This document shows positions 1 through 8,480 of a stretch of DNA of 35,346 nucleotides, one piece after another. Made by a program: the position numbers and the translations under genes. A model generated the notes under the pieces. That model ran no database searches. It had not been told where the DNA came from and saw only the letters and a program-made list of their open reading frames with translations. Source of the DNA: DASUZD01 sp036377055 (GTDB lineage Bacteria; Actinomycetota; Thermoleophilia; Gaiellales; Gaiellaceae); contig DASUZD010000173.1 in NCBI GenBank assembly GCA_036377055.1, forward strand, positions 1-35,346, given 5' to 3'. Each line of letters starts with the position of its first letter. Within the stretch, counting starts at the first letter, position 1.

Positions 1-2
1 CT

Positions 3-701
3 TGCGCCTGCCCGGTATCCGCTACGGAACTGGAGCTTCTGCTGGTCGAATCGGTTCAGGTCATCGGCGCCGGCCGCGTCGGGTCGGCGGTCTCCGCCCG
101 GCTTCGGGAGCGCGGGATCGCGGTGCTGGACGAGGGCGCGAAGCTCGTGCTCTTGTGCGTCCCGGATGGCGCGATCCGCGAGGTTGCTCGGGCGGTCGAG
201 CCGGGGCCGTGGGTCGCGCATGTCAGCGGGGCGACGCCGCTCGCGGCGCTCGATCCACACGTTCGGCGCTTCGGCGTCCACCCGCTGCAGACGTTCACAC
301 GCGCGCGCGGCGCCGAGCAGCTCGACGGCGCGTATGCCGCGGTCACGGCCGAGACGGACGAGGCGCGGTCGCTCGGGTTCGAGCTTGCGCGCACGCTCGG
401 CCTCCGGCCGTTCGAGCTCGCGGACGGCGCGCGGCCGCTCTACCACGCTGGTTGCGCGATCGCCTCGAACTACCTCGTGACGCTGCAACGCGCTGCAGCC
501 GAGTTGTTCGCGGCGGCGGGCGCGCCGGTGGAAGGGCTCGTCCCGCTGATGCAGCGGACGATCGAGAACGACTTCGAGCTGACCGGCCCGATCGCGCGCG
601 GCGACTGGGCGACGGTGGACGCGCACCTGAGCGCGATCCACGAGCGGCTGCCGGAGCTCGAGCCGCTGTACCGCGCGCTGGCCGAGGCGACGGCGCCGTG
701 A
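3..701 (+). CDS. Rossmann-like / DUF2520 domain protein, 5' end outside window
   Basis: The frame is open from the left edge, so the N-terminus may be missing. An NAD(P)-binding motif GAGRVGSAV is encoded near 69-95, followed by LVLLCVPDGAI. The C-terminal half (HVSGATPL, FGVHPLQTF, YHAGCAIASNYLVTL, then a helical tail) matches the DUF2520 dimerisation domain found in predicted dehydrogenases related to ketopantoate reductase and pyrroline-carboxylate reductase. Only about 12 residues separate the GxGxxG helix from the LCVPD strand, where the family normally has 30 or more, so beta2-alpha2 of the Rossmann fold looks deleted. The stop overlaps the panC GTG by 4 bp. That coupling suggests a role in pantothenate synthesis, perhaps as the ketopantoate reductase; this is inference. 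Confidence 0.75.
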   Translation, partial: CACPVSATELELLLVESVQVIGAGRVGSAVSARLRERGIAVLDEGAKLVLLCVPDGAIREVARAVEPGPWVAHVSGATPLAALDPHVRRFGVHPLQTFTRARGAEQLDGAYAAVTAETDEARSLGFELARTLGLRPFELADGARPLYHAGCAIASNYLVTLQRAAAELFAAAGAPVEGLVPLMQRTIENDFELTGPIARGDWATVDAHLSAIHERLPELEPLYRALAEATAP

Positions 702-1468
702 GGGTCGTCCGGTCGGTCGAGGCGCTGCGCGGGGCGGTGGGGAGAGACCCCGCCGTCGACGTCGGACTCGTCCCGACGATGGGAGCCTTCCATGCCGGCC
801 ATCTGGCCCTCTTCCGCGTGGCGCGCGCCGAGAACGACCTCGTCGTGGCGAGCCTGTTCGTCAACCCGGCGCAGTTCGGCCCTGGGGAGGACTTGTTGCG
901 GTATCCCCGCGACGAGGAGCGAGACGCCGCCGCGGCGGACGAGGCGGGAGTGGACGTGCTCTTCGTCCCCTCGAGTGACGAGATGTACCCACCGGGGTTC
1001 CAGACCTGGGTCGAGGTCGAGGAGCTTTCGCGTGGCCTCGAAGGCGATGCGCGCCCCGGCCACTTCCGCGGTGTCGCCACCGTCTGCGTGAAGCTCTTCT
1101 CAATCGTCCGCCCGCGCCGTGCCTACTTCGGCCAGAAGGACGCCCAGCAGGTCGCGGTCGTGCAGCGGCTCGTGCGCGACCTCGGGCTCGGGATCGAGAT
1201 CCGCGTCGTCCCGACGGTGCGTGACCCGGACGGACTTGCCCTCTCGTCCCGCAACGCCTACCTGTCGCCGACGGAGCGCGAGCGGGCGCTGGCGCTTCCC
1301 CGCGCCCTCGCTACTCGAGATCCCGTCCGCGCCCGCGAGCTCCTCGCGGGGCTTGAGGTGGAGTACCTGGAGGTCGCCGACTTCGACCCACCCGTCCTCG
1401 CCGCCGCCATCCGCGTCGGCTCGACACGTTTGATCGACAACGTCGTCCTGGAAGGAGACGAGCAATGA
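698..1468 (+). CDS. panC: pantothenate synthetase (pantoate-beta-alanine ligase)
   Basis: PanC joins pantoate and beta-alanine with ATP to make pantothenate in the cytoplasm. The family signatures are clear: VGLVPTMGAFHAGH near the N-terminus (the HxGH nucleotide-binding motif), FVNPAQFGPGEDL, the YFGQKDAQQ segment, and LALSSRNAYLS for the adenylate site. The GTG start at 698 overlaps the upstream TGA, and the ATG of panB overlaps its own TGA at 1466, so all three genes look translationally coupled. At 256 residues it is shorter than the usual 280 or so. The deficit lies in the C-terminal helices after LSSRNAYLSPTERERAL, while the final strand (STRLIDNVVL) is kept. Confidence 0.95.
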   Translation: MRVVRSVEALRGAVGRDPAVDVGLVPTMGAFHAGHLALFRVARAENDLVVASLFVNPAQFGPGEDLLRYPRDEERDAAAADEAGVDVLFVPSSDEMYPPGFQTWVEVEELSRGLEGDARPGHFRGVATVCVKLFSIVRPRRAYFGQKDAQQVAVVQRLVRDLGLGIEIRVVPTVRDPDGLALSSRNAYLSPTERERALALPRALATRDPVRARELLAGLEVEYLEVADFDPPVLAAAIRVGSTRLIDNVVLEGDEQ

Positions 1469-2367
1469 GCATCCGGCCCAGCAAGCCTGCCCCCGCGACG
1501 CCCGCGCCCGGGAAGCTGCCGCTCCCCGAGCTTGCGCAGATGAAGGCTCGCGGGGACAGGATCGCGATGGTCACGGCCTACGACGCGTCCAGCGGCCGCC
1601 TCGCCGACCAGGCGGGGATCGACCTGATCCTCGTCGGGGACACGGCCGCGATGGTCGTCCTCGGTCACGAGTCTTCCACGGTGCCCGTGACGATGGAGGA
1701 GATGCTCTTCATGACGAGGGCCGTCACCCGCGGCGCCCGCAGGCCGCTGGTCGTCGGGGACATGCCGTTCGGCTCGTACCAGGTGTCCGACGAGGACGCC
1801 GTTCGAAATGCGATCCGTTTCGTCAAGGAGGGCGGCGCGGACGTCGTGAAGCTCGAGGGTGCGGGACCATCGCTCTCGCGCATCCGCGCGATCGCGGGCG
1901 CTGGCATGGGCGTCATGGGCCACCTGGGTCTGACCCCGCAGTCGGCCACGGTCCTGGGAGGATTCAAAGCTCAGGGGCGGACGGCGGAGCAGGCGGAGCG
2001 CCTCTTCGAGGACGCGCTCGCGTTGGAGGCGACCGGGTGCTTCGCGGTCGTGCTCGAGGCGGTTCCGGCAGCCGTCTCGGCTCGCATCACGGAGGCGCTC
2101 GGGATTCCGACGATCGGGATTGGGGCGGGCGCCGCTTGCGATGGCCAGGTCCTGGTGTGGCATGACCTGTTGGGCCTCTACGGTGGCCGCACGCCGCGAT
2201 TCGTCAAGCAGTACGCGAACCTCGGCGCCGAGATCGAGCGGGCGCTCGGGGAGTACGTCGCCGACGTCCGCAGCGGCGCGTTCCCGGAGGAGCGGCATAC
2301 GTACGCCATGCCCGAGGAGGAGCTCGCGCGCTTCGAGTCAGAGCACGCGCACGCCCACGACCACTAG
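1465..2367 (+). CDS. panB: 3-methyl-2-oxobutanoate hydroxymethyltransferase
   Basis: PanB transfers a hydroxymethyl group from methylene-tetrahydrofolate to ketoisovalerate, giving ketopantoate, the first committed step of pantothenate synthesis. The 300-residue protein has the full TIM-barrel signature: MVTAYDASSGRLADQAG, ILVGDTAAMVVLGHESS (Mg-binding Asp), PLVVGDMPFGSY (second metal Asp), VKLEGAG, GHLGLTPQ, VLEAVP with the catalytic Glu, and IGIGAGAACDGQVLVWHD. The N-terminus has a Pro/Ala-rich extension before the conserved PELAQMKARG, and the C-terminus is His-rich (HAHAHDH). It starts on the ATG overlapping the panC stop, and its last 30 bp overlap the end of the convergent Yip1-like gene. 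Confidence 0.96.
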   Translation: MSIRPSKPAPATPAPGKLPLPELAQMKARGDRIAMVTAYDASSGRLADQAGIDLILVGDTAAMVVLGHESSTVPVTMEEMLFMTRAVTRGARRPLVVGDMPFGSYQVSDEDAVRNAIRFVKEGGADVVKLEGAGPSLSRIRAIAGAGMGVMGHLGLTPQSATVLGGFKAQGRTAEQAERLFEDALALEATGCFAVVLEAVPAAVSARITEALGIPTIGIGAGAACDGQVLVWHDLLGLYGGRTPRFVKQYANLGAEIERALGEYVADVRSGAFPEERHTYAMPEEELARFESEHAHAHDH

Positions 2368-2982
2368 CGCCGCGATCGCCGCCGCGAGGGACAGACCCTC
2401 CAACGCACGGGGCCACGTCCAGCCGTGAATCGTCCGAACGCCGACGGCGAGCAGGACGAGAGCCCAGGTCGCACAGCCAAGTTGGAGCGCGACGAAGACG
2501 TCGTTACCGATGCCGGTGTCGGAACCGCCGGCGCGGAAGACGTCGCCGCCGTAAACCGCGAGCCTGACCGGCCAGACGGCAAGCGAGAGCGCGACTGGCG
2601 CCGCCGCGTAGGCGAGGAGGTGCCGGGCGCGCCGGAAGCTCCCGGCGCCGCCTGCCGCGCGTAGCCCGCCGTGCAGCGCCGCGCCGGCCGCCCAGTAGAC
2701 GATGACGCCGAAGACGCCGCCGCCGAGGAAGGCCCAGACGGCGACGAGCAGCCCGTCGATCTCGGGCTGGTCGAGCAGCCGGCCCGCCGCCGGCGTCCAG
2801 AGCACGGAGGCGACCCCCGCGAGGAGGACCAGGGCGGTCACGGCCTCCTGACGCGCGTGCGACGCCGGGTCGGAGTCGTCCCTCAACGCCGCGAAGACGG
2901 GTCTAGGGTCGATGAGGACGAGCAGCGCCCGCAGGAGCCATGCGCGCTCGTCGGTCGCGGCCGTGGTCGCTTCGGTCGCCAC
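2338..2982 (-). CDS. Yip1-family-like integral membrane protein
   Basis: This is a roughly 214-residue membrane protein of unknown function. After a soluble start (WLLRALLVLIDPRPVFAALRDD) it has about five hydrophobic segments, including TALVLLAGVASVLW, LLVAVWAFLGGGVFGVIVYW, a YAAAPVALSLAVWPV segment and a final LSLAAAIAALVVVGV. The pattern of a short amphipathic start, LxxP, then five helices with YAxxP fits the Yip1/DUF1282-like fold. I chose the GTG at 2982 because residues upstream of it are encoded by repeat DNA (GRWGLSPP-type runs from the 13-bp repeats). It ends inside the 3' end of panB, tail to tail. Confidence 0.7.
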   Translation of the reverse strand: MATEATTAATDERAWLLRALLVLIDPRPVFAALRDDSDPASHARQEAVTALVLLAGVASVLWTPAAGRLLDQPEIDGLLVAVWAFLGGGVFGVIVYWAAGAALHGGLRAAGGAGSFRRARHLLAYAAAPVALSLAVWPVRLAVYGGDVFRAGGSDTGIGNDVFVALQLGCATWALVLLAVGVRTIHGWTWPRALEGLSLAAAIAALVVVGVRVL

Positions 2983-3039
2983 GGCGTCAGCGTAGACGCG
3001 CGGCGCCTGCGTGAGTCCGCCCAGCCGATTGCCGGACGG

Positions 3040-3225
3040 CGCCGGCGGGGACAGACCCCACCGGCCCGGCGCGACATGGCGGCCCCAACGGCGGGGACTG
3101 TCCCCGCGCCGGCGATGAAGCCCCGGCCGCCGTGAAGCCACCTCAGCGCGGAACGATCAGGGACAGACCCCAACCGGCCCGGCGAGACACGGCGGACCTA
3201 ATGGCGGGGACTGTCCCCGCCGTGC
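3040..3225. repeat. REP cluster A: two REPIN-like inverted pairs between the Yip1-like gene and uvrA
   Basis: Four copies of the 13-bp near-palindrome lie at 3047-3059, 3093-3105, 3159-3171 (first base A) and 3206-3218. Copies 1 and 3 read GGGGACAGACCCC (forward) and copies 2 and 4 read GGGGACTGTCCCC (reverse), so they form two inverted pairs 46 and 47 bp apart. The two pairs also match each other along the spacer (CCGGCCCGGCG, GACA, GGCGG), so one ~70-bp composite unit is present twice. The cluster occupies the gene-free stretch 2983-3230, immediately 3' of uvrA. Confidence 0.9.
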
Positions 3226-3230
3226 CGGCC

Positions 3231-6068
3231 CTAAGCCGCGGCCGCGGTCTTCTCGCGGAGCACCTGACGCAGGAACTGGCCCGTGGCCGACGCCTCGACC
3301 TCGGCCACCTGCTCGGGAGTGCCCGTCGCCAGCACCTCTCCTCCGGCCTCCCCGCCCTCGGGCCCGAGGTCGACGATCCAGTCGGCCTGCTTGATCACGT
3401 CGAGGTTGTGCTCGATCACCAGGACGGTGTTGCCCGCGTCCACGAGCCGCTGGAGGACGTCGAGCAGCTTCTCGATGTCCGCGAAGTGCAGGCCGGTAGT
3501 GGGCTCGTCCAGGATGTAGAGGGTCCGTCCTGTCGCCACTTTCGAGAGCTCGGACGACAGCTTCACCCGCTGTGCCTCGCCGCCGGAGAGCGTCGTGGCC
3601 GGCTGGCCGAGCTTGATGTAGTCGAGCCCGACGTCGTGGAGAGTCTGGAGCCGGCGGCGCAGCTTCGGGATCTTCGCGAAGAAGCGAAGCGCCTCCTCGA
3701 CCGACATGTCCAGCACATCAGCAATCGACTTTCCCTTGAAGCGGACCTCTAGCGTCTCGCGGTTGTAGCGCCGCCCGTGGCACGTCTCGCACGGCACGTA
3801 GACGTCCGGCAGAAAGTGCATCTCGATCTTGATCGTCCCGTCGCCCTTGCACGTCTCGCACCGGCCGCCGCGGACGTTGAACGAGAAGCGCCCCGGCTTG
3901 TAGCCGCGCACCTTCGCCTCCGGCGTGAGCGAGTAGAGCTCGCGGATGTGGTCGAAGAGCTTCGTGTAGGTGGCCGGGTTCGACCGCGGCGTGCGGCCGA
4001 TCGGCGACTGGTCGATGTCGATCACCTTGTCGAAGCACTCGATCCCTTCGACCGATTCGTGCGCACCCGGCTTGACGCGCATGCGGTGCAGGCGGTTTGC
4101 GAGCGCCTTGTAGACGATCTCGTTCACGAGCGTCGACTTCCCCGAGCCCGAGACGCCGGTGACGCAGATCAGCTTCCCGACCGGAAACTCGACGTCGATC
4201 CCTTTCAGGTTGTGCATCGAGGCGCCACGGACGACGAACGAGCCGTTCTCCTTTTCGCGCCGCTCCGGCACCGCGATCGACCGCTCTCCCGAGAGGAACT
4301 TGCCAGTGACCGACTCCGTGTTGCGCTCGACGGCTTCGGCCGGGCCCTCGGCGACGACGTGACCGCCGTGCTCACCGGCTCCTGGACCCATGTCGACGAG
4401 CCAGTCGGCTGCTCGCATCATCTGCTCGTCGTGCTCGACGACGAGCACGGTGTTGCCGAGCGAGCGGAGGCGCTCGAGCGTCTCGATCAGCTTCCCGTTG
4501 TCGCGCTGGTGAAGGCCGATCGACGGCTCGTCGAGGATGTAGAGGACGCCGACCAGCTGCGAGCCGATCTGCGTCGCAAGCCGAAGCCGTTGCGCCTCGC
4601 CGCCGGAGAGCGTCGCGGCGGCGCGGTCGAGCTGAAGGTAGCCGACGCCGACGTTGTCGAGGAACGTCAGGCGCTCGCGGATCTCCTTCACGATCCGGTG
4701 TCCGATCAGGCGCTCGGTGTCGGTGAGGTCGAGCTCGTCGAGGAACGCGAGCGCGCGGGTCACGGACATGCGCGTGAACTCGTGGATCGACTTCCCCCCG
4801 ACGGTGACGGCCAGCACCTCGGGCTTCAGCCGCGCCCCTCCGCAGACCGGGCACGGCCGGTAGCTCATGTACTCCTCGATCCGCTCGCGCTGCTGCGCCG
4901 AGTCCGTCTCGCGGTAGCGCCGCTGGAGGCTCGGCACGATTCCTTCGAACGCGAGCATGTACGAGCGCCGTCGCCCCATCCGGTTGCGGTACGTGATGTA
5001 GACGCGCTCGCCCTTCGTGCCGTAGAGGAACAGGTTCTGCTGCTCCTCGGGAAGGTCCTGCCACGGCGTCGCGAGGTCGATCTCGTACCGCTCGGCGATC
5101 GCATGGATGACGGACTCGTAGAACGTCGTGTTCACGACCGACCACGGGACGAGCGCGCCCGCCGCGATCGAGAGCGTCGGGTCCGGCACGAGGAGGTCGG
5201 GGTCGATCTCCTGCTGCGCCCCGAGGCCGGTGCAGCGCGGGCACGCGCCGTGCGGCGAGTTGAACGAGAAGATGCGCGGCTGGAGCTCTGGCAGCGAGAC
5301 GCCGTGATCCGGGCAGGCGAACTGCTCCGAGTAGGTGGTCGACTCGCCTCCGATCACGTCGACGACGACGAGCCCGCTCGCGAGCGCCGCCGCCGTCTCG
5401 ACCGACTGTGCGAGCCGCGTGCGGAGGTCCGGCTTCATCACGAGCCGGTCGACGACCACCTCGATCGTGTGCTTGAACTTCTTGTCGAGCTCGATCGTCT
5501 CTTCCAGCAGACGCTGCTCCCCGTCGACCTTCACCCGCGTGAATCCGTCCGCGCGCAGCTCGTCGAGCACGTCCCGGTACTCGCCCTTGCGGTCGCGCAC
5601 GACCGGCGCGTTGACCGTGAACCGCGTGCCCTCCGGCAGGCGGAGGATCTGGTCGACGATCGCCTCCTGGCTCTGGCCGGCGATCGGCTTCCCGCAGACG
5701 GGACAGTGCGGGCGGCCCACGCGCGCGTACAGCAGTCGCAGGTAGTCGTAGATCTCGGTGACGGTGCCGACCGTCGAGCGAGGATTCCGCGACGTCGTCT
5801 TCTGGTCGATCGAGATGGCCGGGCTGAGGCCGTCGATGGAGTCGACGTCGGGCTTCTCCATCATCTGGAGGAACTGGCGCGCGTAGGCCGAGAGGGACTC
5901 GACGTAGCGGCGCTGTCCCTCCGCATAGATCGTGTCGAAGGCCAGCGACGACTTCCCTGAGCCCGAGAGCCCGGTGATGCAGACGAGCGCGTTTCGCGGC
6001 AGCCTGACGGTGACGTCCTTCAGGTTGTGCTCGCGTGCGCCGTGGACGATCAGCTCCTCGGCGGCCAT
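3231..6068 (-). CDS. uvrA: excinuclease ABC subunit UvrA
   Basis: UvrA is the damage-sensing ATPase of nucleotide excision repair. It loads UvrB onto DNA and works as a dimer in the cytoplasm. The 945 residues match the usual full length. Two ABC cassettes are visible: the N-terminal Walker A GLSGSGKSS followed by FDTIYAEGQRRYVESLS, a first LSGGEAQRLRLATQIGS with YILDEPSIGLH, then a second Walker A GVSGSGKST and a second LSGGEAQRVKL with LYILDEPTTGLH. Zinc-binding motifs include CPVCGGARLKPE and CETCKGDGTI...CETCHGRRYN. In the first zinc module one Cys is replaced by His (CPDHG...CPRC). The ATG at 6068 lies inside the open frame of the RAYT gene upstream on the same strand, so uvrA may be co-transcribed with it. 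Its 3' side is repeat cluster A. Confidence 0.97.
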   Translation of the reverse strand: MAAEELIVHGAREHNLKDVTVRLPRNALVCITGLSGSGKSSLAFDTIYAEGQRRYVESLSAYARQFLQMMEKPDVDSIDGLSPAISIDQKTTSRNPRSTVGTVTEIYDYLRLLYARVGRPHCPVCGKPIAGQSQEAIVDQILRLPEGTRFTVNAPVVRDRKGEYRDVLDELRADGFTRVKVDGEQRLLEETIELDKKFKHTIEVVVDRLVMKPDLRTRLAQSVETAAALASGLVVVDVIGGESTTYSEQFACPDHGVSLPELQPRIFSFNSPHGACPRCTGLGAQQEIDPDLLVPDPTLSIAAGALVPWSVVNTTFYESVIHAIAERYEIDLATPWQDLPEEQQNLFLYGTKGERVYITYRNRMGRRRSYMLAFEGIVPSLQRRYRETDSAQQRERIEEYMSYRPCPVCGGARLKPEVLAVTVGGKSIHEFTRMSVTRALAFLDELDLTDTERLIGHRIVKEIRERLTFLDNVGVGYLQLDRAAATLSGGEAQRLRLATQIGSQLVGVLYILDEPSIGLHQRDNGKLIETLERLRSLGNTVLVVEHDEQMMRAADWLVDMGPGAGEHGGHVVAEGPAEAVERNTESVTGKFLSGERSIAVPERREKENGSFVVRGASMHNLKGIDVEFPVGKLICVTGVSGSGKSTLVNEIVYKALANRLHRMRVKPGAHESVEGIECFDKVIDIDQSPIGRTPRSNPATYTKLFDHIRELYSLTPEAKVRGYKPGRFSFNVRGGRCETCKGDGTIKIEMHFLPDVYVPCETCHGRRYNRETLEVRFKGKSIADVLDMSVEEALRFFAKIPKLRRRLQTLHDVGLDYIKLGQPATTLSGGEAQRVKLSSELSKVATGRTLYILDEPTTGLHFADIEKLLDVLQRLVDAGNTVLVIEHNLDVIKQADWIVDLGPEGGEAGGEVLATGTPEQVAEVEASATGQFLRQVLREKTAAAA

Positions 6069-6537
6069 GTCCGGTCAGTGTATCCGCGGGTCGCTCGGCG
6101 AACAAGTGTTCTGCTCCACACCACGGCCAGTCCTCGGTCGTGGCCGCGAGACCGGCCTCTACGGGGTTCGCGAGCACGTACGCGATCGCGTTGTGAAGGT
6201 GGTCCTCGTCTCGGATGACGGTGGACGAGAAGCGGTCGCCGAAGAGGTGGCCGCGGCGGCCGTGCCGGCGGTTGAACTCCTGCGCATAGATGCCGTTCAT
6301 GCGCTGCATGCCGCTCGAGAGGGACGGGAGGTCGCACTCGACGATGAAGTGGAGGTGGGTGTTCATCAGGCACCACGCGACGATCCTCCAGCGGCGCTCC
6401 AGCACCTCCCGGAGAAAGAGCGCGAGCAGGAAGAGGCGCTCGCCGTCGTCGCAGACGATCGCCGTCGAGGCGACGCCGAGGATCGTGACGTGGTACGTCC
6501 CCGACTGGGGGAGGTCTTTGCGCGGAATGCGGGGCAT
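6069..6537 (-). CDS. REP-associated tyrosine transposase (RAYT, Y1_Tnp / IS200-like), no stop before uvrA
   Basis: The ATG at 6537 starts a protein with a complete Y1 transposase core: TYHVTILG at the start, the HUH motif MNTHLHFIVE (residues ~59-68), RRGHLFGDRFSSTVI, the candidate catalytic Tyr in NAIAYVLANPVEAGL (~residue 120), and DWPWCGAEHLF. RAYTs act as single-strand nucleases on REP/REPIN hairpins and are usually 150-220 residues long. After residue ~157 the frame has no stop. It crosses the uvrA ATG and stays open, out of frame with uvrA, to about 4372. The domain is therefore intact but the native C-terminus and stop seem to have been lost at the uvrA junction. REP cluster B lies just upstream and cluster A lies beyond uvrA, as expected for a RAYT locus. 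Confidence 0.88.
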
Positions 6538-6639
6538 CGCGAAACGACGGTACCGAGACACCGGCCGCTTTTCGGCTCTCGGGCACGGTTTGTTTCGCGT
6601 TCGGCACAGATTCGGGCGGGAACGTACGCTCGGCGGACC

Positions 6640-6850
6640 CCGGGGACAGTCCCCACCGGCTCGGGCAGCCGATCCGGGTGACCGATGCGAGACCCGAGGC
6701 GGATCGTCGACCGACAAGGCGGCACCCGGGGGCCAGTCCCTGCTGGCTCAGGCAGCCGATCGCGGCAGCCGAGAGCGGGACGGCAGGGACAGTCCCCAGT
6801 GGTTCGGGGCGACATCGGCAGCTCCGGCCGGCGGGGTCTGTCCCCGGGTG
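6640..6850. repeat. REP cluster B upstream of the RAYT gene
   Basis: Copies lie at 6642-6654, 6728-6740 (degenerate), 6785-6797 (first base A) and 6833-6845. The first three read in the GGGGACAG direction. The first two share a downstream tail (GGCTC-GGCAGCCGATC) and are 86 bp apart. The last two form an inverted pair 48 bp apart, a REPIN-like unit. The cluster fills the gene-free stretch 6538-6886 between the RAYT start and the end of the PH-domain gene. I see no other gene there. Confidence 0.85.
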
Positions 6851-6886
6851 TACGCCGCGAACGCGAGCGGCGGCCCGAGTCGGCGT

Positions 6887-7390
6887 TCAGGCGGTTCGGC
6901 GGCGCACCCCGCCGCTAACCCGCAACGGCGGTCGCGAGCGCGAGGGCTCAGACACCTCGATCTCCTCGACCTTCGTACCGCCGACCAAGTGCCACACCTC
7001 CTGCGGATCCGGCACGTAGTCGATCTCCAGATTCGCGGCGATCAGCGTGCCGTAGCGGAAGAGCCGGCCGACGAGCGTCTGCTCGACCTCGATCGCGCCC
7101 GCGCGCGTGAGCCTCACGCCCGCCGCTCGGCGACGGAGCGTCCCGTGGACGACATAGAGCTTGTGGGTCGTGACGACGATCCGCGTCCGCTCCCATCGCC
7201 ACGCGGCCACGAGCGCGACTGCCGCGCCCAAGCCCACGAGAGCGGCGCCGAGGGGACTCAGGAACCACCCCAGCTGGGACAACGTCGCGCCGAGCCCCGC
7301 GAGCCCGAGCGCCCGCGCGAACGACGGCACGAGCAGCATCGGATGCAGCCGCTCCTCGAGACAAACTCGCTCGCTCTGCGAAGACCACAT
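6887..7390 (-). CDS. PH-domain (bPH_2/DUF304-like) membrane protein
   Basis: The 167-residue protein begins at the ATG at 7390, next to a divergent transporter start at 7431. Two adjacent hydrophobic stretches (LLVPSFARALGLAGLGATL and ALVGLGAAVALVAAW) form a membrane hairpin. They are followed by RIVVTTHKLYVVHGTLRRR and a conserved VEQTLVGRLFRYGTLIA, the hallmark of bacterial PH domains of the DUF304 type. The C-terminus carries VPDPQEVWHLV. These proteins are membrane-anchored and mostly of unknown function. The 3' end runs close to repeat cluster B. Confidence 0.8.
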   Translation of the reverse strand: MWSSQSERVCLEERLHPMLLVPSFARALGLAGLGATLSQLGWFLSPLGAALVGLGAAVALVAAWRWERTRIVVTTHKLYVVHGTLRRRAAGVRLTRAGAIEVEQTLVGRLFRYGTLIAANLEIDYVPDPQEVWHLVGGTKVEEIEVSEPSRSRPPLRVSGGVRRRTA

Positions 7391-7430
7391 CGGGTTTGCC
7401 GCTTTCGGCGTCAGGCGAGAAATCCCTTGA

Positions 7431-8480
7431 GTGCTGGCACAAACCGCGCGCAAGGCCTTCGTCGCGACACTCGTCGCGGGGGGCGTCATCGTCCTGGGGC
7501 TCGCGCTCTGGAAGCTGAAGCTCGTCATCTCGCTCGTCTTCCTGGGCTTCATCGTCGCTGCGGCGATGCGTCCGAGCGTGGACGCGCTGCGGCGCGGGGG
7601 GATCCCGCGCGGGATCGGGATCGCAATCCACTACCTCGCTCTGGCAGGCCTCGTCGCGCTGTTCCTCTGGCTCCTCGTCCCACGCGCGGTCACCCAGGTC
7701 CAGAACGCGCTCGGGTCCGACCAGCTCACGCACGCAACGCAGACGTCGACTGGGATCAAGCACGAGCTCCTCGTCGGGCTCCAGAAGCGGCTCGACCGCC
7801 TCCCGTCGGGCAGCAAGTTGATCAAGCCGGCTGCGGAGGTCACCAAGCGGGCGTTCGAGGTCGTGCTCGGGATCTTCTTCACGCTCGCGACAGCTGCGTA
7901 CTGGATCTTCGAGCGAGATCGCTGCATGAACCTCGTCGCGTCGCTCGTACCGAGGCAGAAGCGAAAGCGGCTCCGCGACACGTGGAACCTGATCGACCTG
8001 AAGCTGGGCGCGTTCGTGCGCGGCCAGGCGCTGCTGATCGTGCTCGTCGGCACGGTCCTTTCGGTCGCATTCTGGGCGATCGGGCTGCGCTACTGGCTGC
8101 TTGTCGGCAGCTTCGCGGGGATCGTCGAGATGGTGCCCGTGCTCGGGCCGCTGACGGCCGGCGCCCTAGCCGTCGGCGTCGGGTTGACCCAGTCGTGGCA
8201 CGTCGCGCTCGCGGCCGGGATCACGGTCCTGTGCGTCCGCCTGCTCGAGGACTACCTGGTGCTCCCGAAGGTCCTGGGCGACGCGACCGGGCTCTCGCCG
8301 CTCGTCGTCCTCTTCTCGGTCAGCGCGGTGACGATCCTCTTCGGCGGGTTCGCGGTGCTCATGGCCGTTCCGCTTGCCGCCGTGCTCGCGACGATCGTCG
8401 ACGTCGCCGTCCGGGGCCGGGATCCGGCCGACGAGGAGGTGCCGACCGTGCTGTTCCCCGCGAAGGACGCGGAAGGCTAG
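7431..8480 (+). CDS. AI-2E family transporter (YdiK/TqsA-like permease)
   Basis: This 349-residue protein has the eight-helix pattern of the AI-2E exporter superfamily: two N-terminal helix pairs (TLVAGGVIVLGLALW, VISLVFLGFIVAAAM), a soluble amphipathic middle, then VVLGIFFTLATAAYWIFERDR, LKLGAFVRGQALLIVLVG and the hallmark LRYWLLVGSFAGIVEMVPVLGP. The substrate cannot be read from sequence; family members export AI-2 or act as Na+/H+ antiporters. The GTG at 7431 has a purine-rich AGGCGAGA about 12 bp upstream. Its stop overlaps the stop of the convergent macrodomain gene by 3 bp. Confidence 0.88.
   Translation: MLAQTARKAFVATLVAGGVIVLGLALWKLKLVISLVFLGFIVAAAMRPSVDALRRGGIPRGIGIAIHYLALAGLVALFLWLLVPRAVTQVQNALGSDQLTHATQTSTGIKHELLVGLQKRLDRLPSGSKLIKPAAEVTKRAFEVVLGIFFTLATAAYWIFERDRCMNLVASLVPRQKRKRLRDTWNLIDLKLGAFVRGQALLIVLVGTVLSVAFWAIGLRYWLLVGSFAGIVEMVPVLGPLTAGALAVGVGLTQSWHVALAAGITVLCVRLLEDYLVLPKVLGDATGLSPLVVLFSVSAVTILFGGFAVLMAVPLAAVLATIVDVAVRGRDPADEEVPTVLFPAKDAEG

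Noticed and set aside
739..751. GGGGAGAGACCCC in panC as a further REP copy
   Set aside because: One mismatch, no flank similarity to other copies, and a normal PanC N-terminus around it; likely chance.
3777..5960. 727-aa open frame antisense to uvrA
   Set aside because: Arg/Leu/Val-rich shadow of a high-GC gene with no recognisable domain.
4372..6068. C-terminal part of the open RAYT frame as a real protein extension
   Set aside because: It is an out-of-frame reading of uvrA with shadow composition. Kept only as an observation about the missing stop.
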